Source of the DNA: Blastocatellia bacterium
Lineage (GTDB): Bacteria > Acidobacteriota > Blastocatellia > Pyrinomonadales > Pyrinomonadaceae
DNA length: 64,000 bases
NCBI GenBank assembly: GCA_016789265.1
Contig: JAEUQK010000001.1
Location: 62,001-126,000 of the forward strand
Direction of reading: 5' to 3'
The notes beneath the pieces are model-generated. The model was not told the DNA's origin. It did not search any database and was given only the letters and a program-made list of their open reading frames with translations. The translations under genes and the position numbers were made by a program. Positions within the stretch are counted from its first letter, which is position 1, and every line of letters begins with the position of its first letter. Positions 58,147 through 64,000 of the stretch are shown here, one piece after another.

Positions 58147-60330
58147 TCAATTTCCGCTGTTCGAGGCTGTTTCGACCTGTCGCTGAATGCTGTAAACCCC
58201 TGACGAATGAGTCCCGGCATACATTTTCCGCGGGTCGTTCGGGTCAAATACAAGCGACCAAATGCGGCGGCTCGGAAGCTTGAGGTCCTTTGAATCGAAA
58301 CGCTTCCATTTCATTCCTGCATCTTCGGAGATGAAGATGCCGCCATCGTTTTCAAGAGCGCTTGAGAGAATTATCGTATCGGTATTGTTCGGATCGATCA
58401 GGATCGAGGTAAAGTTCCCGAGCGGAAGATTTCCGCCACGGCGGTTCCACGTACGGCCGCCGTCACGGCTAAGATAAAATGCCTGGATAGTAGCAACGTA
58501 AAGATAATTCGGCCGTTTCGGGTCACTTGCGATGGCATTAACAGGAATGCCGTCGGGCGAGGCGTTCACCTTTGACCAAGTCTTGCCATCATCAGTGGAA
58601 ACTAAGACACCGGACCGAGCCGTTCCAGCCCAAATGGTTCCGGGCACTAATGAAGAGGTGTGTATCGCAAAGACATTCTCGTCAATGCCGTTTCCAAATG
58701 AGAGTTTTTCCCATCCCTTTGTGAGGTCGTAAGTGCGGTAAAGGCCATTGTTAGTTCCCGCAAGGATGCCCGACCTATCGTCACCAGTGAACGATAACAC
58801 CTTGATCGTCTCGGTGATTGACGGAATTAGTTTTGGCCCTGCGGCCGCAGCATTAGCAGGAGGCGTTGTCGGCTTTGCCGAAGCGGTCGTTTTTACTGAC
58901 ACAGCGGGCTTCTTTACGGCCCCTTTTGCGGGTGCTTTGGCGGGTGTTTTTGCCGGACCTTTTACCGGACGCTTAACAGGTGCCTTTGCTGCTGAAACGA
59001 TCGCCCAGTTCACTCCACGGTCTATCGACTTGTAAAGCCCCTTGTTTGTTCCTAGATAGATCAGGTTCGGATTAACGCGGTCCTGTAGAACGGTGAACGG
59101 TTGATCCTGATTGATATTAAGTCCTTTTGCCTGTGTCCATGTTCTCCCGCCGTTCTCGCTGAGAAAGAAGAACCCGCCGCTGGACGAAGTATTCATCGTG
59201 GTCGCGTAAAGCCTGTCGGGCTGTTCGACGTCGGCCACGATCGAATAAGTAAATCGACTGGTAAAGCTGTCGTTGGTTGGTGCGAAATTGCGGCCGCCGT
59301 CGTTTGAAACAAGTACACCGTAATTATTTGTGCCGATGAAGACCCGATTCGGAGCATCCGGATGAACTGCGATCGAATTTATCTCGACATTGCGTCCGGT
59401 TGTGAGTGACCATGATCTTCCGCCATTGGTACTCATCCAGAACCCTTCGGTTGTGCCGGCGTAGATCGTTCCGGGAATGGAAGGATGCTGGACAATATCG
59501 CGTGTACGCCGCGACTGGCCCGGAATTCCCTGTATCTTTTTCCAGTTATCGCCGCCGTTGAATGACTCGTAGATGCCGCTGCATGCAGAAGCAATGACGT
59601 GGTTGTTGTCCGTGTTATTGATCGTGATCGCAAAGATGTCAGAGTCGTCGATCATTCCCGACTTTATCAAACGCCAACTCTTACCATTGTCTATCGACTT
59701 GTAAGGCCGCCAGCTTGTACCCGCATAAATAATGTTCTGGTTCTTTGGATCGACCGCCATCGAATTGATATCAACAGGGGACGTACCTGATTCGACCTTG
59801 CTCCAATCCTCACCGGAATCCTTGGAAACAAATATCCCGTTTTTCGAACCAACATAAATGATGTTCGGGTCCACCTTCGATTGCGTCATCGCGTGGATCG
59901 CTTCGTCCTTTAACTCTTTCTTTTCGTCCCACGTTTTTCCGCCGTCAGTCGATTTGAAGAAGCCGCCGGGAAGCTTGCCGCGATGGCCCGAAGCATAGAT
60001 AACATTGGAATCGCGGCTATCAACAAAGAGTTGGTCAAGGGTCAGCATCGTCTTATCAAAGTTTGCGAGAAGCCGCCAATTCTTGCCGGCGTCGGTCGAC
60101 ACATGTATCTGGCCATCCATGGTGCCGATGTAAAGCTTGTTCTTGTCGCGGGGATCGATCGCAACGGAGCGAACATCACCGCCGTTTGGCCCGAGAACCT
60201 GCCACACCGCCTTACTTGACGCGTCAGAAAAGGTGTTTCCGCCGTCAAAAGCCCCAGCAGGTACTCGAAGGAATGAGACCAGCAAAAATGCCGTAAGTGC
60301 AAAACTCAGATAGGTGCGGAATGTCTTCAT
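58147..60330 (-). CDS. Secreted BNR/sortilin-like beta-propeller protein
   Basis: 727 aa with an N-terminal signal peptide (YLSFALTAFLLVSFLRVPAGA). The protein is built of repeated propeller blades containing Asp-box-like motifs such as STDAGKNWRLL, STDGGKTWDEK, SKDSGEDWSKV, SNDGGRNFAPT and SEDAGMKWKRF, each followed by 'DP.n.n.iYaGT'. This is the WD40/YVTN or Vps10-like exo-sialidase superfamily, and members often have no known enzyme activity. A Lys-Pro-Ala-rich linker (about residues 448-495) splits the propeller regions. Probably extracellular or periplasmic. Confidence 0.85.
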   Translation of the reverse strand: MKTFRTYLSFALTAFLLVSFLRVPAGAFDGGNTFSDASSKAVWQVLGPNGGDVRSVAIDPRDKNKLYIGTMDGQIHVSTDAGKNWRLLANFDKTMLTLDQLFVDSRDSNVIYASGHRGKLPGGFFKSTDGGKTWDEKKELKDEAIHAMTQSKVDPNIIYVGSKNGIFVSKDSGEDWSKVESGTSPVDINSMAVDPKNQNIIYAGTSWRPYKSIDNGKSWRLIKSGMIDDSDIFAITINNTDNNHVIASACSGIYESFNGGDNWKKIQGIPGQSRRTRDIVQHPSIPGTIYAGTTEGFWMSTNGGRSWSLTTGRNVEINSIAVHPDAPNRVFIGTNNYGVLVSNDGGRNFAPTNDSFTSRFTYSIVADVEQPDRLYATTMNTSSSGGFFFLSENGGRTWTQAKGLNINQDQPFTVLQDRVNPNLIYLGTNKGLYKSIDRGVNWAIVSAAKAPVKRPVKGPAKTPAKAPAKGAVKKPAVSVKTTASAKPTTPPANAAAAGPKLIPSITETIKVLSFTGDDRSGILAGTNNGLYRTYDLTKGWEKLSFGNGIDENVFAIHTSSLVPGTIWAGTARSGVLVSTDDGKTWSKVNASPDGIPVNAIASDPKRPNYLYVATIQAFYLSRDGGRTWNRRGGNLPLGNFTSILIDPNNTDTIILSSALENDGGIFISEDAGMKWKRFDSKDLKLPSRRIWSLVFDPNDPRKMYAGTHSSGVYSIQRQVETASNSGN
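58846..58985 (-). repeat. Lys-Pro-Ala linker-coding repeat
   Basis: Short repeats coding PVKGPAKTPAKAPAKGAVKK within the BNR-repeat protein gene. It resembles a flexible, basic linker. Confidence 0.7.
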
Positions 60331-60525
60331 AATGCTTCAGTAAAACCGGCAAGCGCCGTGCGGATCGGACCGTATTGGTTCAGATGGCAAAACGGACCAC
60401 TTTGTTTGCAATCAATCGGTGTTTAGAGAGCCGATCGGGTCGAGGAGATTCGGTCTTCGATAAGCGAAACGATACTTTATCTATTCTACAAAAATTCGTT
60501 GTTAATGCAATACATTAAGTGGACT

Positions 60526-60557
60526 AAAAAAGGCCCGCATTTCTGCGGGCCTTTTTT
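60526..60557 (-). terminator. Strong terminator of the OmpA-like gene
   Basis: AAAAAAGGCCCGCA (60526-60539), loop TTTC, TGCGGGCCTTTTTT (60544-60557). A perfect 14-bp stem that works on both strands; it lies 31 bases after the stop of the OmpA-like gene. Confidence 0.88.
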
Positions 60558-60587
60558 GATGTTCGTATCCTTTCGGATAAGAAGCGG

Positions 60588-63101
60588 TTACGGGTTCGGA
60601 TTATCGGCACCCGGCGGTATACGGTAAAGTTTGGTCTTGACCGTTCCATCGGCTGACGCACCGCCGTTCACAAGCGTGATGCGGCTGCGGTCGAACTTAC
60701 GGAAGTTGATGTGGTTCGTGATGAGTTTTTCACGAGCCGCGATCTCCTTGTCCGTACCGTAATTGATGATGTATCCCTGGTTATTCGGGTTGTTCGACAG
60801 TTCTGCGAAGAAGATGTCGAGACGTCCGCGAATGTCGTCGTTCGGCAGTTTGCCGAATTCGTCGACGAGGACTGAATCCGGTTTCGGAGCGATGCCGGAA
60901 GTCTCACTTGCCGAATTCGGGCAGTTGCAGCCTGCGGGGAGTCCGCCAAGTTCAACTGTCGCGGTCACGGAAGAGCCAGCCATCTCGCGGGTCGTACGAA
61001 CCGTGATGCTCGGCGTTCCCTGTCCGGATTCGATCGTGCCACTGGATACTGACCAGTTGTACGTGACATCCGTCGTGCCGCCTGCCGCGGTCGCGGTGAA
61101 CGTCATCGTGTCGCCAGGATTCGTGATGCCTGCCGGGCCGCTAACTGTAAGCGTCGGGCACGCACACGGCGAGATGCACTTGCAGGACTCGACCGTCACG
61201 GTCTGTGTCTGGGTCTTACCGCACAAGCCACAGCCGTCATCGACGCCTGCAGTTATCGTGTAAGTTCCCGGAGCGACTCCGCTGAGATCCCACGAAACGG
61301 TTGCACCCGTTCCAACGATACGGCCGCCCGAGACGGTGTAGTTGTAAGTAAGTACATCGTTTTCAGGATCGACCGCGGTGGTGGTCACGCTGACAGTCGT
61401 ACTGTCGTTGCAGACCTCGCCTTCAGCCGGGACCTGACCAGCCGGGCAACCCAGTTTGATCAGATTGTCGCTGACCGTAAGACCGGTAACATCAGCCGGT
61501 TTGTTCTCGACCTCAGCCTGACGCGGATTGCGGCGGCCGATAAATGCCTGGAACAGGAAGCCGTGCGGATCGTTCGACGTAACGAAGCCCGGAGGGACGC
61601 CCGACCACGTCGTTGTTGAGACCGCATAACCAGCCTGTGTACATGGACCGAGTGCGGTCGGAGCACCGCCCGTCGACCCCTGGAAGAGGCACGGAACAAG
61701 GGCCGTCTGCGTGACGATCCTGTCAGTGTCAAAGCTGTCGTTATCCTGCTGGTTAAAGTGGTAGCGATAACCAAGGCTGAATCCGAACCAGCGTGCCGGG
61801 AAGATGCGGGCGCCGACGAGAGCCTCATAGGGATCGTTCTCAAACACGTTCGGTGTACGACCGCCTACATATCGAAGACTTCGGAATTCGGCGATCGGCT
61901 GGAAATAACGGTTGACCGGAAAATCGGTTCCGACCGAGAGCAGCAGTTCGTCGGGCCGATCGAGAAGCGTTGCTTCGGTTCCGGCAAAGTCGCCCTTTAC
62001 ACTGCTGTTCTTGTTGTAGCCAACGTTAACGGCAATGTTCCACCATTTACGAACGCGAGCATCAAATGCACCCGTCAGCAGAATGTCGCCCCGCGACCAC
62101 TTGCCGCCCGGGCTTGCACCACGCTGAAGCTGGTTGAAGCCGGAAAAATCGTCCGCGCTGTCACCGTAGAAACGGTAAGCAGCCACAAGAGCAACGCCCC
62201 ACCAGTCATTAACGTCATTGAAACGGATCTTGCCGCCCGCGGTAAATGTGCTGAACGCAGATTCACCGTAGGTGCGATTAATGAACGGAGCATCGGGCAG
62301 ATAGCTCGGAGCAGTTGTAAAGACCGTCGGATATTCCGATCCGCGTTGGCATACATTGCTAACGATCACGCCAGAGCATGCATACTGGAATACGATTCCG
62401 GGAAGAATGCTGCCGTAAACAGAACCGAGCCCGGGGAAATTGCTTGCGCCGCCGCCCGCGGTCGGAGTTCCGATAAGCGGAAATGTTCCTACCGGGTATC
62501 CGAAGAGCGGTCCGGAAAATGTGCCCGGTGCTCCTCCGAAGTTTCCTGCACTGCCCCCAACATACGGGAACTGAACAAACGGCTGCGACCCCTGTGGACG
62601 GAATACCGCTGTGTTTTCCAGCGGGCCATTGCCAGGTCCGGAAGGAGCCAGAATGACGGCCGCCGGGCTTACGAGCGATCCATTGAACGCTCTAAGCCGC
62701 GAATTCGGCAGGTAGAAACTCGAAAGATTCCCCGGCGAATTCACCTTGACCGCACGGTAACCATCGGTATTGAAGAACAACTCGAAGTTGTTCAACACAC
62801 CAACCTGGAAGCTAAGCGGGACTTCCGTGAAATCCGCATTTCCCGGATCACGGTCAAAATTGCTGTAAGCCGCGCTGAAAGTGTACTCACCTTTTCTCAA
62901 GGTTTGTCCATCATAAACAGTGAACAATCCGGTGGGACCACCCATCGGACCTCCTGTTCCAATTGTAGGTGCAGTGTTTCTGTCGTCTTTGGCCGATCGC
63001 TTGTTCTTATCAACGCTGACTGCGGTTTGCGAAAACGCTACCGCGGCGAGCGACAAGCAGACCAGCGAAACAATAAACACTCTGTAAGCGAGTTTCATCA
63101 T
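60588..63101 (-). CDS. Outer-membrane protein with PKD-like repeats and OmpA-like C-terminus
   Basis: 837 aa. The signal peptide (VFIVSLVCLSLAAVAFSQ) is followed by a beta-barrel-like region (FTVYDGQTLRKGEYTFSAAYSNFDRDP to about residue 480, with FELFFNTDGYRAV and PARWFGFSLGYRYHFNQQ). Two PKD/Ig-like domains come next (VTTTAVDPENDVLTYNYTVSGGRIVGTGATVSWDL; MTFTATAAGGTTDVTYNWSVSSGTIES), with a Cys-rich CKCISPCACP segment between. The last part (VDEFGKLPNDDIRGRLDIFFAELSNNPNNQGYIINYG) looks like an OmpA/MotB peptidoglycan-binding domain. The start has GGAGGAAT just upstream. It may tie the outer membrane to the cell wall. Confidence 0.85.
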   Translation of the reverse strand: MMKLAYRVFIVSLVCLSLAAVAFSQTAVSVDKNKRSAKDDRNTAPTIGTGGPMGGPTGLFTVYDGQTLRKGEYTFSAAYSNFDRDPGNADFTEVPLSFQVGVLNNFELFFNTDGYRAVKVNSPGNLSSFYLPNSRLRAFNGSLVSPAAVILAPSGPGNGPLENTAVFRPQGSQPFVQFPYVGGSAGNFGGAPGTFSGPLFGYPVGTFPLIGTPTAGGGASNFPGLGSVYGSILPGIVFQYACSGVIVSNVCQRGSEYPTVFTTAPSYLPDAPFINRTYGESAFSTFTAGGKIRFNDVNDWWGVALVAAYRFYGDSADDFSGFNQLQRGASPGGKWSRGDILLTGAFDARVRKWWNIAVNVGYNKNSSVKGDFAGTEATLLDRPDELLLSVGTDFPVNRYFQPIAEFRSLRYVGGRTPNVFENDPYEALVGARIFPARWFGFSLGYRYHFNQQDNDSFDTDRIVTQTALVPCLFQGSTGGAPTALGPCTQAGYAVSTTTWSGVPPGFVTSNDPHGFLFQAFIGRRNPRQAEVENKPADVTGLTVSDNLIKLGCPAGQVPAEGEVCNDSTTVSVTTTAVDPENDVLTYNYTVSGGRIVGTGATVSWDLSGVAPGTYTITAGVDDGCGLCGKTQTQTVTVESCKCISPCACPTLTVSGPAGITNPGDTMTFTATAAGGTTDVTYNWSVSSGTIESGQGTPSITVRTTREMAGSSVTATVELGGLPAGCNCPNSASETSGIAPKPDSVLVDEFGKLPNDDIRGRLDIFFAELSNNPNNQGYIINYGTDKEIAAREKLITNHINFRKFDRSRITLVNGGASADGTVKTKLYRIPPGADNPNP

Positions 63102-63393
63102 ATTCCTCCGCCGAAAATCAAAAGATTAAGTTCAGTCTTCTTTAGCAAAATCTAAGTACGATCTTAGTCAAGTATTGCTATCCAAGTATCACACACCCAC
63201 CATAGTTAGCCAAATCTCATTGGCTTAATTACTTAGGCAGAAAGTCAAAGTTAATGCTGTTGTTTGCGTTTTCGTCAAGAATCGACAAACAGATGCCACT
63301 ACAACTATTGACAACAGCTGGTCGTTCCCTTGTCTCGAAGTTAACGCAAACTTACCCGAAAAGCAAGTATTTTTAACAAATTACGTATTTTTC
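63102..63393. other. 292-bp intergenic region
   Basis: An AT-rich spacer between the OmpA-like gene and the glutamate dehydrogenase gene. It must contain the promoter of the former. I see no gene, tRNA or clear hairpin. Confidence 0.5.
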
Positions 63394-64000
63394 TTAGGCG
63401 TATATGCCTCTCATCCTTGTATCGTATGCGACTCGGTCAATGGCCAACATATAAGCTGCGGTCCTCGAATCTACGTTATGTTTTTCCGAGTAATGAACGA
63501 GTTCGTTGAAACTGGCCACCATTTTGTCAGCTAAACGCTCGTTGACCTGGTCCTCAGACCAGAAGTAACCCATACGATCTTGGACCCATTCAAAATAGGA
63601 AACCGTTACGCCGCCAGCGTTGCAGAGAATATCCGGGATCACGAAGATTCCCTTTTCATGCAGGATCTTGTCCGCCTTAGGTGTTGTCGGCCCGTTGGCT
63701 CCCTCGGCCAAGATCTTGCATCTGATCCGATCTGCGTTTTCAGAGGTTATCTGGTTCTCGGTCGCACACGGTGCGAGGACGTCGCACTCGAGCTCCAAAA
63801 GTTCCTTATTTCCAACTTGATCGGCGTTCGGATATCCCTCGAATGACCTGTTTTGCTGCCAATACTCGAGCACATGTGGGATGTTTAGTCCGTCTTTGTT
63901 ATAGATACCGCCTGCAATATCGGAAATACCCATCACCTTGTAGCCGGTCTCATACATTAACTGTGCTCCGATTCCGCCAACATTGCCCGAGCCCTGGACG
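63394..64000 (-). CDS. Glu/Leu/Phe/Val dehydrogenase, C-terminal part (window edge)
   Basis: The C-terminal ~202 residues of an amino-acid dehydrogenase; the frame runs off the window at 64000, so the N-terminus with the catalytic lysine is missing. The NAD(P)-binding GxGxxG is seen as [17 protein letters not shown] at the edge. Further family parts are [84 protein letters not shown] and the terminal [18 protein letters not shown]. This fits glutamate dehydrogenase best; an ATG at 63957 is internal and is not the start. Confidence 0.93.
   Translation of the reverse strand, partial: VQGSGNVGGIGAQLMYETGYKVMGISDIAGGIYNKDGLNIPHVLEYWQQNRSFEGYPNADQVGNKELLELECDVLAPCATENQITSENADRIRCKILAEGANGPTTPKADKILHEKGIFVIPDILCNAGGVTVSYFEWVQDRMGYFWSEDQVNERLADKMVASFNELVHYSEKHNVDSRTAAYMLAIDRVAYDTRMRGIYA

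Noticed and set aside
61758-63155. 465-aa plus-strand open frame
   Set aside because: It lies antisense to the OmpA-like gene, has no ribosome binding site and no recognisable domain.

Overview
The window looks like chromosomal DNA of a Gram-negative (diderm) bacterium, most likely an Acidobacteriota member close to Blastocatellia/Pyrinomonadales. This is inferred from gene content: lipid A and LPS export genes (lpxD, lpxB, lptD) alongside a bacillithiol gene (bshC), TonB receptors with an N-terminal carboxypeptidase-regulatory-like domain, a large secreted protein with Pro-Thr linkers, and an S9 peptidase carrying an extra C-terminal beta domain. No rRNA, tRNA, CRISPR array, insertion sequence, phage or plasmid gene was recognised. 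About 47 protein genes fill the window, mostly in short operons.

Layout. 0-4.7 kb (minus): GT39-type glycosyltransferase, cysteine dioxygenase, an unknown gene and dsbD. 4.8-11.5 kb (plus): pyruvate dehydrogenase E1alpha, E1beta and E2, with a small secreted protein and a GIY-YIG protein inserted before E2; then an EamA transporter, a STAS-like protein and lpxD. 11.6-19.6 kb: two small secreted proteins, lpxB, a Pro-Thr-rich beta-propeller protein, ilvE and a membrane-fused spermidine-synthase-like protein. 19.7-28.4 kb: lptD, an NtrC-type regulator, a lipoprotein, a secreted protein, an acyl-CoA mutase large subunit of isobutyryl-CoA mutase type, a sorbosone-dehydrogenase-like protein and yraN. 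28.5-34.3 kb: S9 peptidase, and a probable haem uptake pair (ChaN plus TonB receptor). 34.7-43.6 kb: atpC/atpD, phoH, ybeY, zwf, pgl, a CorC-like protein, 1-Cys peroxiredoxin and a biotin carrier protein. 43.7-54.2 kb (all minus): ROK regulator, TonB receptor, a 47-aa membrane protein, sodium:solute symporter, secreted PIG-L protein and an ArgH-family lyase. 54.4-64 kb (minus): mutL/bshC, a BNR-repeat secreted protein, an OmpA-like outer membrane protein, and a glutamate dehydrogenase cut by the window edge.

The most interesting region is 43.7-54.3 kb. It reads as a complete uptake-and-breakdown system: outer membrane receptor, extracytoplasmic deacetylase, Na+ symporter, cytoplasmic C-N lyase and a sugar-type ROK repressor. 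A perfect 19-bp palindrome upstream of the regulator gene matches, at 13 of 19 positions, an inverted repeat over the putative -35 box of the receptor gene, so both may be sites for the ROK protein. The lyase has an altered ArgH signature and may not be an arginine biosynthesis enzyme. The substrate is unknown.

Other points: the mutase carries the Phe/Gln pair of isobutyryl-CoA mutase rather than the Tyr/Arg pair of methylmalonyl-CoA mutase; E1alpha probably starts at a TTG after a clear promoter and Shine-Dalgarno; a small dispersed GC-rich palindrome recurs between genes; and a 71-codon reading frame with a strong ribosome binding site precedes atpD.
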